This document shows, piece after piece, positions 1 to 8,596 of a DNA stretch of 64,000 nt. This stretch comes from Methylobacter marinus A45. Its GTDB lineage: Bacteria > Pseudomonadota > Gammaproteobacteria > Methylococcales > Methylomonadaceae. The stretch spans positions 1,937,285 to 2,001,284 of the forward strand of contig NZ_KB912877.1 in NCBI RefSeq assembly GCF_000383855.1. Direction: 5' to 3'. How positions within the stretch are numbered: position 1 is the stretch's first letter; each line of letters starts with the position of its first letter. Below the pieces are notes generated by a model. It did no database searches. It worked only from the letters and a program-made list of their open reading frames with translations, and was not told the origin of the DNA. A program made the translations under genes and the position numbers.

Positions 1-725
<725 letters not shown>

Positions 726-750
726 CTAAATATTAAAAAAAATGATTGCG

Positions 751-1110
751 TCAGCGCATAATGAGCACAAACCAAAAAGCTGATAAAGCCGACACATAGC
801 CAGCCAGCAGCGGTAATATTTCTATATTTGGGATTTGAAAAATCAAAATGAACAGCGCAGCTGTTAACAATAACTTTCCCGATTCTCCAGCATAAAAAGA
901 CCTGACGATCTTTTTAGGCTCCTGCCCTGCGGCTCTTCGTACGCGCAACGCAAAATAAAGGTTAGGAATAAAAGCTGCTGCTCCGCCCAAGGCAGGCGAT
1001 AGGGCTTTAGGCCATCCCCCTAAAATTGCAAACCCGGCTGTTGTTATTATTATTATCAGTAGTTGGTAACTTAAGATTTTACCGACAGTCACTTCATTTG
1101 CAGCTGTCAT
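751..1110 (-). CDS. atpI: ATP synthase subunit I (AtpI)
   Basis: Small hydrophobic protein encoded first in many bacterial atp operons, thought to help assemble the c-ring or take up magnesium. I chose the ATG at 1110 (MTAANEVTVGKILSYQ, 119 residues), which has GGAG upstream, over an in-frame ATG at 1161 that would add a 17-residue extension with no family resemblance. Four hydrophobic stretches and the pattern GGAAAFIPNLYFALR, with following basic residues, fit the family. It lies 34 bp upstream of atpB on the same strand and about 120 bp after parB, the same order as in many gammaproteobacteria. Confidence 0.88.
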   Translation of the reverse strand: MTAANEVTVGKILSYQLLIIIITTAGFAILGGWPKALSPALGGAAAFIPNLYFALRVRRAAGQEPKKIVRSFYAGESGKLLLTAALFILIFQIPNIEILPLLAGYVSALSAFWFVLIMR

Positions 1111-1229
1111 GCTCAAGCTCCATATACAATAGCGGCATGAATTATAGCCATCAGCTTTCATTAAAGCAAGAAAGCAAGAAAAATATCCTTATAAATTTTG
1201 TAGGTTATTCCCATCTGTTGCCGAGCCGG

Positions 1230-2075
1230 CTATTTGATTTGTTCAAGAATCCCATCCAGTTCCTCGAGACTGGAATAGGCTATGACCAGCTTGCCGGTGC
1301 CATTTTCCTTATGATTGATCAAGACTTTCGCGCCCAGTTTTGCCGTCAGGTCTTCCTGTAAACGCAAGGTATCTTTATCGATGATTTTGGCTTTCTGTGC
1401 TTTCGGCTCAGCCTGGCTATCCTTAACCAGCCGCTCCGCCGCTCTTACCGTCAGACCTTCCCTGACGATTTTATGGGCGGCGGCGACTTGCTTGACGGCA
1501 TCGAGTGACAGCAACGCTCTTGCATGCCCCATTTCCAATTGGCCGTTGACCAACAGTTTTTTCACCTCGGGGTGCAGTTCCATCAGCCTCAATAGATTGG
1601 TAATCGTCGTCCGTGATTTACCGACCGCATCGGCAATCTGCTGATGCGTCATGGCAAATTCCTCCAGCAGTCTTTTTAAAGCATCCGCCTCCTCCAGAGG
1701 ATTCAGATCTTCTCTTTGAATGTTCTCAATCAGCGCGATCGCCATGGCCGCCCGGTCATCTATTTCCTTGATCACCACCGGCACCTGTTGCAAGCCGGCC
1801 AGCTGCGCCGCACGCCAGCGACGCTCTCCGGCAATGATTTCGTACTTTTCCTGGGCAATTTTCCGCACAACGACAGGCTGTATGATGCCTTGCGCCTTAA
1901 TGGAATCGGCCAGCTCCTGCAATTTTTCCGGATTAATGTCTTTTCGCGGCTGATACTTGCCGCGCTGCATATATTCTATCGGCAGAGTCTGAATCTGATG
2001 TTTTTCCTCTTTAGCGGAAACATCGCCTAACAAGGCATCCAGCCCTCGGCCTAACCCACGTTTTTTTAAAGTCAT
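1230..2075 (-). CDS. parB: Chromosome partitioning protein ParB (Spo0J)
   Basis: CTP-dependent DNA clamp that loads at parS and spreads to organise the origin region. The 281-residue protein has a basic N-terminal ParA-stimulating peptide ([16 protein letters not shown]), the CTP-binding motif GERRWRAA at residues 83-90, the second box ENIQRED at 117-123, a helix-turn-helix near 143-163 (THQQIADAVGKSRTTITN), and a C-terminal dimerisation segment. Length is normal for the chromosomal family. Its probable targets are the two parS sites at 36815-36868. It is separated from parA by a truncated parB-like gene and a 227-bp repeat-bearing gap, so it may have its own promoter or depend on read-through. 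Confidence 0.97.
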   Translation of the reverse strand: MTLKKRGLGRGLDALLGDVSAKEEKHQIQTLPIEYMQRGKYQPRKDINPEKLQELADSIKAQGIIQPVVVRKIAQEKYEIIAGERRWRAAQLAGLQQVPVVIKEIDDRAAMAIALIENIQREDLNPLEEADALKRLLEEFAMTHQQIADAVGKSRTTITNLLRLMELHPEVKKLLVNGQLEMGHARALLSLDAVKQVAAAHKIVREGLTVRAAERLVKDSQAEPKAQKAKIIDKDTLRLQEDLTAKLGAKVLINHKENGTGKLVIAYSSLEELDGILEQIK

Positions 2076-2152
2076 GCGTTCTTCTTTGTTAATCGTTTTG
2101 GTCGCCGGCGCAATACCTGGCCCGTCTACTCACAATGGTTGATCTTTAAACT

Positions 2153-2266
2153 GGTGCTTAGTCAGCCTTGTTCCGACGAGTGAAATTTGCAGAGTATTCA
2201 AATAGTGCGAATGAATTCGCACCTACAATGTTCTCGTCATAATTAAATTGACTGAGTACTAGCTGA
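2153..2266. repeat. MITE/REP-like element between parB and the parB-like gene
   Basis: About 110 bp lies in the gap between two genes. Bases 2160-2198 match, in inverted orientation, bases 11001-11039 with only a few differences. The ends resemble each other as inverted copies: GTGCTTAGTCA on the left, and AGTACTCAGTCA when the right end near 2250-2261 is read on the other strand. Inside, 2205-2222 is a perfect 8-bp hairpin (GTGCGAAT, GA, ATTCGCAC) followed by CTAC, the complement of the GTAG tetranucleotide that marks REP sequences used by RAYT transposases. A non-autonomous element is the simplest reading. Confidence 0.6.
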
Positions 2267-2302
2267 CTGCCGCCAGTCGGATGATAATTTTGGCTTTTCC
2301 AG

Positions 2303-2692
2303 TCAATCGATTTCGAAACGACGGACCATCAACTCGAACTCATCCAGCAAACTTATTAAAGACTCAGCTTCCTCTAAAAGATTATGGTTTTCCCGTTGAA
2401 CATTTTTGATCAAAGCCGCCGCTATCGTCGCCTGCTCATTAACTTTTTCAACAGTGGCAGGCGCCGGCTTCGGCTGTTTTTCCGCGGCAACAGACCCCTG
2501 GCTTTTTCCCGGCAATTGCTCCTTACGCTCCAGAGGGTATATTTCCGGCTTGCTGGTAATCGACGGCGACTGTTCCCGGCGCTGCTCTACCGGTTTTGCA
2601 TCTGTCTTTGCGGTATCCTTGCGATCTTTAGCAGGCACATCCACCAGTAACGCTTCCAAACCGCGGCCTAGTCCACGTTTTTTTAAAGTCAT
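2303..2692 (-). CDS. Truncated ParB-like protein coupled to parA
   Basis: A 129-residue protein whose first 22 residues match the full ParB at 19 positions ([16 protein letters not shown] against [16 protein letters not shown]). Residues about 89-120 match the ParB second box ([18 protein letters not shown]). Between them is a charged, proline- and glutamine-rich linker. The CTP motif GERRWR, the helix-turn-helix and the dimerisation domain are all absent. Its ATG lies in the parA stop region with a 4-base overlap, so it should be co-translated with parA. It could be a decaying duplicate, or a small ParA-binding regulator that keeps the ParA-stimulating tail but cannot bind parS. The function is inferred only. 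Confidence 0.7.
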   Translation of the reverse strand: MTLKKRGLGRGLEALLVDVPAKDRKDTAKTDAKPVEQRREQSPSITSKPEIYPLERKEQLPGKSQGSVAAEKQPKPAPATVEKVNEQATIAAALIKNVQRENHNLLEEAESLISLLDEFELMVRRFEID

Positions 2693-3462
2693 GACTTATT
2701 TTTTTCTTTTTTGATCATTTCATTTGCCAATGCCATATAAGACTTGGCGCCCCGCGATGTTTTATCATAAATCAGCACGGGCACGCCATGGCTTGGCGCT
2801 TCGGCCAGGCGAATATTCCTGGGTATGCAGGTCCTGAACACTTGATCGCCGAAATACCGGATCAATTGCTCCGAAACATCCTTGGTCAAGCGGTTCCTGT
2901 CATCAAACATCGTGCGCAGAATACCTTCCAGGTGCAGTTCCGGATTGACGGTCTCCTGAATGTTTCTCAGCGTGCTCATCAAGGCGGACAAACCTTCCAG
3001 GGCATAATATTCGCACTGCATCGGAATCAATAAACTGTTTGCCGCCACCATGGCATTCAAAGTCAGCATATTCAGGGAAGGCGGGCAATCGATCAAGATA
3101 TAATCATATTGTCCTTTAATTTGCATTAACGCATCGGCAAGACGCAGTTCCTTGCGCTCGGCCTTCATCAACTGCACCTCGGCGGCTGTCAGATCGGAGT
3201 TGCCGGGAATGACCGAAAAACCGATTTCCGGCAGATGCACAACCGTTTCCGCCACCGGTACGTCTTCCATCAATAAATCATAACTGGAATATTGAATTTC
3301 CAGCTTGTCGATGCCGCAGCCCATGGCCGCGTTGCCTTGGGGATCAAGATCGACCAGCAACACGCGGCGTTTGGAAGCCGCCAGTGATGCAGCCAGATTG
3401 ACGCTGCTGGTCGTTTTGCCTACACCGCCTTTTTGATTGGTTACGGCTATTACTTTTGCCAC
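2689..3462 (-). CDS. parA: Chromosome partitioning ATPase ParA (Soj)
   Basis: ParA-family ATPase that binds nucleoid DNA as an ATP dimer and is stimulated by ParB to move or position the origin. The N-terminus [18 protein letters not shown] carries the deviant Walker A box KGGVGKTT with its signature lysine. [11 protein letters not shown] and [10 protein letters not shown] are the following switch motifs. Its 257 residues are typical. It sits directly after rsmG (2 bp) in the common order mnmG-rsmG-parA-parB, but here a truncated parB-like gene is inserted before the real parB. Confidence 0.97.
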   Translation of the reverse strand: MAKVIAVTNQKGGVGKTTSSVNLAASLAASKRRVLLVDLDPQGNAAMGCGIDKLEIQYSSYDLLMEDVPVAETVVHLPEIGFSVIPGNSDLTAAEVQLMKAERKELRLADALMQIKGQYDYILIDCPPSLNMLTLNAMVAANSLLIPMQCEYYALEGLSALMSTLRNIQETVNPELHLEGILRTMFDDRNRLTKDVSEQLIRYFGDQVFRTCIPRNIRLAEAPSHGVPVLIYDKTSRGAKSYMALANEMIKKEKNKS

Positions 3463-3464
3463 TA

Positions 3465-4100
3465 CTACTTTACCTCGGTCTCTTCAAGAGATTCTATTCG
3501 AACCAGACATCTTTCAGCTGCTATTCCCGGCACATGGATCGGTATTACCGCCACTTTCTGCGGCATGCGCTCCAGCTCCTCATCCGGGCGTTGGCCTTTC
3601 ATTGCCAATACCACACCGCCCTTGCCGAGCAGATGCTCCGTTAATTCAACAATCGTTGGCAAACTGGCGAAAGCGCGCGTGATCACGGTATTGAAGGTAT
3701 GCTCCGGATGATACTGTTCCACGCGGCTATGACTGACGGCTACGTTTTTGAGCTTTAATTCCAGCACCGCCTGCTGTACGAACCTGGTTTTTTTGGCATT
3801 GCCATCGAGCAAGACGAACTCGGTTTCAGGCAGGCAGATGGCTAATGGAATGCCGGGCAATCCGGCACCGGTCCCTATGTCGATCACGCGCGGGCCTTCA
3901 ACAAAGCGGAGCACGGCCAGACTGTCGAGCAAATGCAGCCGCACCATTTCATCCCTGTCGCGAATCGCGGTCAGGTTATAGGCTTTATTCCATTTTTCAA
4001 TCAGCTTTATAAAGTTCAGCAGACGCTCGACCTGGTCTTCATCAACGGACAGATGCAAGGCCTCCAGCCCGGCAACCAGGATTTTACGACAGGCATCCAT
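3465..4100 (-). CDS. rsmG: 16S rRNA (guanine527-N7)-methyltransferase RsmG
   Basis: Methylates G527 of 16S rRNA in the 530 loop, using S-adenosylmethionine; loss causes low-level streptomycin resistance in several bacteria. The SAM-binding loop [17 protein letters not shown] is clear, followed by the acidic strand [15 protein letters not shown]. The 211 residues match the family. The start codon overlaps the mnmG stop as TGATG, implying translational coupling in an mnmG-rsmG-parA unit. Confidence 0.96.
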   Translation of the reverse strand: MDACRKILVAGLEALHLSVDEDQVERLLNFIKLIEKWNKAYNLTAIRDRDEMVRLHLLDSLAVLRFVEGPRVIDIGTGAGLPGIPLAICLPETEFVLLDGNAKKTRFVQQAVLELKLKNVAVSHSRVEQYHPEHTFNTVITRAFASLPTIVELTEHLLGKGGVVLAMKGQRPDEELERMPQKVAVIPIHVPGIAAERCLVRIESLEETEVK

Positions 4101-5971
4101 CAGGCGGTTTTCTTTTTCAGATATACCAGCAGCAACGAAATAGCGGCCGGGGTAATGCCCGGAATACGCGATGCCTGGCCCAAAGTCTCGGGCCGCTGAT
4201 TTTTAAGTTTTTCGCTGACTTCGTTGGAAAGGCCTGGAACGCCTTTATAGTCGATGGTGTCGGGCAGCCGCAGATGATCATAGCGCAAGGCCTTGTCTAT
4301 CTCCGATTGCTGCCTGTCTATATAACCGGCATATTTGGCCTGGATTTCAACCTGCTCGGCAACCTGCTCCGAAACAGGCGCATCAGCGTCTAAAAACAAC
4401 AGCAATCGGTTGATGTCGACTTCCGGCCTGCGCAGCAAGTCCATCAAATTGCTTTCGCGCATTAAAGGCTTGCCCCAGTACTCGGCAGCCAGCGCTGCTT
4501 CCTCGGTTTCAGACCTGATCCATCTTTTTTTCAGATCGCCCTGCAAGCGGGCAATGGCTTCGCGCTTGGATTCAAACGCCTGCCAGCGCTCATCATCGAC
4601 CAGGCCCAGTTCGCGCCCCTTTTCCGTCAAGCGCAGATCGGCGTTGTCTTCCCTCAGCAATAACCGGTATTCAGCACGGCTGGTAAACATGCGATACGGC
4701 TCTTGCGTACCGCGCGTGATCAGATCGTCGATCATGACGCCGATATAAGCCTCGTCGCGTCCCGGGCACCAGCTTTCCAGCCCCTGCACCAGACACGCGG
4801 CATTCAGGCCGGCGATCAGGCCTTGCGCGGCCGCTTCTTCGTACCCGGTCGTGCCATTGATTTGCCCGGCGAAGAACAGCGCCTGCATGTGCTTGGTTTC
4901 CAACGAGAATTTCAGATCCCGCGGGTCAAAAAAATCATATTCGATGGCATAGCCGGGACGCACGATTTCGGCATTCTCAAAACCCAGCATCGAACGCACG
5001 AATTCATACTGCACATCGAAAGGCAGGCTGGTGGAAATGCCATTCGGGTAGATTTCATGGGTATCCAGTCCTTCAGGCTCGACAAAAATCTGATGCGAAT
5101 CCCTGTCGGCAAAGCGCATGATTTTATCTTCGATGGAAGGGCAATAACGTGGACCGATGCCTTCTATGATCCCCGAATACAGCGGCGAGCGATCCAGGCC
5201 GGAGCGGATGATGTCATGAGTTTCGCCGTTAGTGCGCGTGATGTAGCACGGTATTTGCCGCGGATGCTGTTCGCGCTTGCCAAGAAAGGAAAAGACCGGC
5301 ACCGGATCGTCGCCGTGCTGCACAGCCAGCTTGCTGAAATCGATCGTGCGGCCATCGATACGCGGCGGGGTGCCGGTTTTTAAGCGATCGATACGGAAGG
5401 GCAGTTCGCGCAGGCGCTCGGCCAGGGCAATCGAGGCGGCGTCGCCGGCGCGGCCGCCGCTGTAGTTTTCCAGGCCGATATGGATTTTACCGCCCAGGAA
5501 CGTACCGGTCGTTAACACCACGGCTCGTGCCGAAAAGTTCAAGCCCATCTGAGTCTTGACGCCGACGACTTTATCGCCTTCGACCATCAGATCGGATACG
5601 GTTTGCTGGAATATGGACAGGTTGGGCTGGTTTTCCAGCGCGCTTCTAACCGCCTGCTTATATAATTTGCGGTCAGCCTGGGCGCGTGTGGCCCTGACCG
5701 CCGGGCCTTTGCTGGCGTTCAGGGTGCGGAACTGGATGCCGCCAAGGTCAATGGCCCGCGCCATGATCCCGCCTAACGCATCCACTTCCTTGACCAGATG
5801 GCCCTTGCCGATGCCGCCGATGGCCGGGTTGCAGCTCATTTGTCCCAGGGTGTCGATATTTTGCGTCAACAACAGTGTTTTCACGCCGCACCGGGCAGCC
5901 GCCAACGCCGCTTCCGTACCCGCATGACCACCGCCGACAACAATGACATCAAAATCTTTTTTGAATTTCAC
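4100..5971 (-). CDS. mnmG: tRNA uridine-5-carboxymethylaminomethyl modification enzyme MnmG (GidA)
   Basis: FAD enzyme that works with MnmE (encoded here at 43141) to install cmnm5U at wobble position 34 of certain tRNAs. The N-terminal dinucleotide fold [18 protein letters not shown] is present, as are the GidA signatures [16 protein letters not shown] and [11 protein letters not shown], and the length of 623 residues is normal. It is the first gene of a leftward unit with rsmG and parA. It is divergent from arfA, with about 80 bp between the starts. In E. coli mnmG adjoins oriC. Here no DnaA-box cluster was seen next to it. Confidence 0.98.
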   Translation of the reverse strand: MKFKKDFDVIVVGGGHAGTEAALAAARCGVKTLLLTQNIDTLGQMSCNPAIGGIGKGHLVKEVDALGGIMARAIDLGGIQFRTLNASKGPAVRATRAQADRKLYKQAVRSALENQPNLSIFQQTVSDLMVEGDKVVGVKTQMGLNFSARAVVLTTGTFLGGKIHIGLENYSGGRAGDAASIALAERLRELPFRIDRLKTGTPPRIDGRTIDFSKLAVQHGDDPVPVFSFLGKREQHPRQIPCYITRTNGETHDIIRSGLDRSPLYSGIIEGIGPRYCPSIEDKIMRFADRDSHQIFVEPEGLDTHEIYPNGISTSLPFDVQYEFVRSMLGFENAEIVRPGYAIEYDFFDPRDLKFSLETKHMQALFFAGQINGTTGYEEAAAQGLIAGLNAACLVQGLESWCPGRDEAYIGVMIDDLITRGTQEPYRMFTSRAEYRLLLREDNADLRLTEKGRELGLVDDERWQAFESKREAIARLQGDLKKRWIRSETEEAALAAEYWGKPLMRESNLMDLLRRPEVDINRLLLFLDADAPVSEQVAEQVEIQAKYAGYIDRQQSEIDKALRYDHLRLPDTIDYKGVPGLSNEVSEKLKNQRPETLGQASRIPGITPAAISLLLVYLKKKTA

Positions 5972-6008
5972 AAGCGTTATTTACTCTAAAAAATGCTATA
6001 TTAATGCG

Positions 6009-6026
6009 TTGTATAGTGTTATACAA
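6009..6026. promoter_or_regulatory. Inverted repeat in the mnmG-arfA divergent leader
   Basis: A perfect 7-bp inverted repeat, TTGTATA-GTGT-TATACAA, lies between the divergent starts of mnmG and arfA, about 28 bases before the arfA ATG. It overlaps a TATACA-like -10 sequence and could be an operator or simply promoter DNA. There is no evidence for the binding protein. Confidence 0.3.
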
Positions 6027-6053
6027 ACTCGGCTCTATTATAAGGGGAAAATC

Positions 6054-6263
6054 ATGAAAAAACGTAAAAATCAGCGCGAACTTGAGACGGTTCCGTTGCA
6101 AAATCCTGTCGCGAAGTTCGCGCATCAGTTTAACAAGGCGCAAACTTTTCGCGATAAAAGCAAGTACAGCCGTAAAGCCAAGCATGCAAAACAGGAGGTT
6201 TTTCCAATGACTCTTTATCCGGTGTCATTGGAAAAACCTCCTGTTTTACTCAGCCGGATTTAA
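6054..6263 (+). CDS. arfA: Alternative ribosome-rescue factor ArfA
   Basis: Small basic protein (69 residues) that recruits release factor 2 to ribosomes stalled on non-stop mRNA, a backup for tmRNA. The start is the ATG at 6054 after AAGGGGAAA. The segment NPVAKFAHQF, then FRDKSKYSRKAKHAK, resembles the ArfA core (an FR pair, a lysine-rich run with SY, then RKGKH in E. coli). As in E. coli, the coding region contains a strong RNA hairpin (6188-6247) just after the functional core. The residues after about 46 are encoded by hairpin DNA, so the active form is probably the truncated protein made from cleaved or terminated mRNA. Identity rests on these features without a database search. Confidence 0.8.
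   Translation: MKKRKNQRELETVPLQNPVAKFAHQFNKAQTFRDKSKYSRKAKHAKQEVFPMTLYPVSLEKPPVLLSRI
6188..6247 (+). promoter_or_regulatory. 23-bp perfect hairpin inside arfA (processing/termination site)
   Basis: Bases 6188-6210 and 6225-6247 are exact reverse complements (23 bp), separated by a 14-base loop. The hairpin begins AAAACAGGAGG and ends CCTCCTGTTTT, inside the arfA reading frame and before its stop codon. In E. coli arfA, an equivalent hairpin is cut by RNase III or terminates transcription, producing a non-stop mRNA whose product is degraded through tmRNA unless tmRNA is lacking. The same logic is expected here. It may also separate arfA from the convergent zinc-finger gene. Confidence 0.8.
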
Positions 6264-6277
6264 GTCAATCAGGCCGA

Positions 6278-6616
6278 TTAGCGTTCTGACTGGCTGGCGC
6301 ATTTGATGCACATATTGGAATAAGGCACCGCTTTCAATCGTTCCTTATTGATCGGCTCGCCGCAAACCGAGCAGATACCGTATTCACCGCTGTCTATGCG
6401 GGTAATAGCCTGCTTGATTTTCTCTATCTCCATGCGGGTCGTATTGCCTAAATAGTCCAGCACTTCATCATTTTCCGTTTGCGTCACCTGTTCTGCAAAA
6501 TCCTTTTCCAAAGGCTCGTCCGAGTGTTTGACGTCCTCGGTAATTTTAGTCAGCCGCTCATCCAGCTCTTCGAGCATTTCTATGAGGCTGCGACGTATTT
6601 CTTCATATTCTTTCAT
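6278..6616 (-). CDS. DksA/TraR-family C4 zinc-finger protein
   Basis: A 112-residue member of the DksA/TraR family, whose members bind the RNA polymerase secondary channel and change promoter-complex stability, often together with ppGpp. The N-terminal two thirds is a charged helical hairpin (EEIRRSLIEMLEELDERL). The C-terminus has the four-cysteine zinc finger CSVCGEPI ... MCIKCA. It is shorter than E. coli DksA (151 residues), so it is more likely a DksA-like paralogue than the main DksA. It is convergent with arfA and divergent from the moxR operon. Confidence 0.85.
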   Translation of the reverse strand: MKEYEEIRRSLIEMLEELDERLTKITEDVKHSDEPLEKDFAEQVTQTENDEVLDYLGNTTRMEIEKIKQAITRIDSGEYGICSVCGEPINKERLKAVPYSNMCIKCASQSER

Positions 6617-6729
6617 ATAAGTCCTGTTGTTTCCGTGCCTTGAATCTTAACTTAATTCAGAAGCTTGCTCTATACTAAAAAACAGGCTTTACTTTACCCG
6701 TATTTCCATACGCCCTCATTCAACCTAGC

Positions 6730-7650
6730 ATGCTATCACCACTTATGCAAAATGCAATTAATCAGCTATTAGATTCGGCCAACCAGATCATTCTCGGCAA
6801 GCCGCGCCAACTTCGCCTTGCATTGTGCTGCCTGCTGTCTCGCGGCCATCTGCTGATAGAAGACATGCCCGGCGTCGGCAAGACCACGCTGGCGCACACG
6901 CTGGCGAAGCTGCTCGGTTTAAACTATCAGCGCATACAGTTTACCAGCGATATATTACCGGCTGATATTCTCGGCGCTTCCGTTTTTGATGCCCAAAACC
7001 ATGTGTTTAAGTTTCATGCCGGCCCGATCTTCAATCAAATGATTTTGGCCGATGAAATCAACCGTTCAACGCCGAAAGCGCAAAGCGCGCTGCTGGAAGC
7101 GATGGAAGAGCGCCAGGTAACGATTGAAGGCAATACCTATGAACTGCCGCAACCCTTTTTCGTGATTGCCACCCAAAACCCGTCGCATCAAATAGGCACG
7201 TTTCCATTGCCGGAATCGCAATTGGACCGCTTTCTGATGCGCCTGGAGCTAGGCTATCCCGATCACGATGCCGAAAGAGCCCTGCTGACCGGCCAAAGCC
7301 GCCACAATCTGATTGAATCGCTGCCCGTTCAATTGCCGTCGGAGCACCTGATGCGGATGCAGCAGGCTGTCGCGCAGGTTTACGCTTCCCCTGCCCTGCT
7401 GGACTATTTACAGGCTATTATCGCTTATACGCGTGAATCACCGGACTATCACTGCGGCCTGTCTCCGCGCGCCGGCCTGGCGCTGCTTACCGCCGCCAAG
7501 GCCTGGGCTTTCATGGACCGCCGTGACGCGGTTATTCCGGAAGATATCCAGGCCGTACTGGCCGCCGTGGCCGGACACCGGCTGAGATCCGGCCACAGCC
7601 ATTCAGACGCTATCGTCGCGCCGTTACTGGAAAAAGTAGCCGTCCATTGA
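6730..7650 (+). CDS. MoxR-family AAA+ ATPase (first module)
   Basis: AAA+ ATPase of the MoxR branch, thought to act as a chaperone for the maturation of partner complexes. The Walker A box is MPGVGKTT (residues about 46-53), Walker B is MILADEINR (about 104-112), and the C-terminal lid has [10 protein letters not shown]. The ATG at 6730 lacks a strong ribosome site; an in-frame ATG at 6745 is possible. It heads a three-gene operon with a DUF58 protein (4-base overlap) and a TgpA-type transglutaminase, a widespread arrangement. A second, larger MoxR operon starts at 52578. Confidence 0.92.
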   Translation: MLSPLMQNAINQLLDSANQIILGKPRQLRLALCCLLSRGHLLIEDMPGVGKTTLAHTLAKLLGLNYQRIQFTSDILPADILGASVFDAQNHVFKFHAGPIFNQMILADEINRSTPKAQSALLEAMEERQVTIEGNTYELPQPFFVIATQNPSHQIGTFPLPESQLDRFLMRLELGYPDHDAERALLTGQSRHNLIESLPVQLPSEHLMRMQQAVAQVYASPALLDYLQAIIAYTRESPDYHCGLSPRAGLALLTAAKAWAFMDRRDAVIPEDIQAVLAAVAGHRLRSGHSHSDAIVAPLLEKVAVH

Positions 7651-8591
7651 ACACGTTTGCACTGAATAAACGCTGGCGCCGAAGCCGTTTTGCCTCAGCC
7701 GAAAAAGCCACCGATGGACCGGTGACATTAACGCATCGGCGCATCTATATCATGCCGACCCAACGCGGCCTGGGCTTCATCGTCTTGAATATACTGTTAT
7801 TGCTGATCGCCTTTATTTATAACAACAACCTGGCCTATTTGCTGACTTTTTTATTGACCGGCATCTTTCTTGTCACAATTTTGCATAGCTTTAAATCACT
7901 CTCCGGCCTGGTGTTGCATAAAGGCCATTGCAAGGCCGTGTTTGCGGAAGAAGCCGCGGAATTTGGCATTTCCATCAATAATCCCACTTCGATCGAACGC
8001 TACAGTTTACAACTCGCGCTGCGGAAAACCGAGAGCCTGGACCTCCCGGCATACAGCAAACGTTTGATTACGCTTTATTCCCCAACCCGAAAAAGAGGCT
8101 GGCATGAAGCCGGCGCGGTCACGATTGCCAGCACGTATCCATTCGGCCTGTTTCGCGCCTGGTCGCCAGTACGGCTGGGCCTTAAGTTGCTGGTTTATCC
8201 CAAGCCCGCGAGCGCCGACAGTCCTCTGCCGGAATCGCCATCGGTTCAGTCCGGGCAAGGGATCAGCAAAAAAGGGACGGATGACTTTTACGGCGTCCAG
8301 CAATACCAGGCCGGCGATCCGATCAAACAGATACACTGGAAAGCGTTTGCCAAAGGCCAGGGACTGTTCAGCAAGCAGTATGGCGGAGAAGGGGCGGCCG
8401 AAATCTGGCTCGATTACAATGCTACCTCGGGACACCATACGGAAGAGCGCTTAAGCCAATTATGCCGCTGGGTGATCGATGCCGACAAAGCCGGCATTCA
8501 TTACGGTTTATCGCTGCCCGGTTATAAGATAGCGCCCAACCACGGCGCCCTGCATGCGCAAGAATGTTTGGAAACACTGGCTCTGTTTTAA
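7647..8591 (+). CDS. DUF58-domain protein (MoxR partner)
   Basis: A 314-residue protein with two hydrophobic helices near residues 40-80 (FIVLNILLLLIAFIY and the following stretch) and a DUF58 core marked by GTDDFYGVQQYQAGDPIKQI followed by HWKAFAK. DUF58 proteins accompany MoxR ATPases and carry a fold related to von Willebrand A domains. Start and stop overlap the MoxR gene by 4 bases, indicating coupling. The exact function is unknown; a role in envelope complex assembly is inferred from the operon type. Confidence 0.9.
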   Translation: MNTFALNKRWRRSRFASAEKATDGPVTLTHRRIYIMPTQRGLGFIVLNILLLLIAFIYNNNLAYLLTFLLTGIFLVTILHSFKSLSGLVLHKGHCKAVFAEEAAEFGISINNPTSIERYSLQLALRKTESLDLPAYSKRLITLYSPTRKRGWHEAGAVTIASTYPFGLFRAWSPVRLGLKLLVYPKPASADSPLPESPSVQSGQGISKKGTDDFYGVQQYQAGDPIKQIHWKAFAKGQGLFSKQYGGEGAAEIWLDYNATSGHHTEERLSQLCRWVIDADKAGIHYGLSLPGYKIAPNHGALHAQECLETLALF

Positions 8592-8596
8592 AAATC

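Noticed and set aside
4703-5383. 226-codon frame opposite mnmG
   Set aside because: mnmG is unmistakable on the minus strand and the plus frame has no recognisable features.
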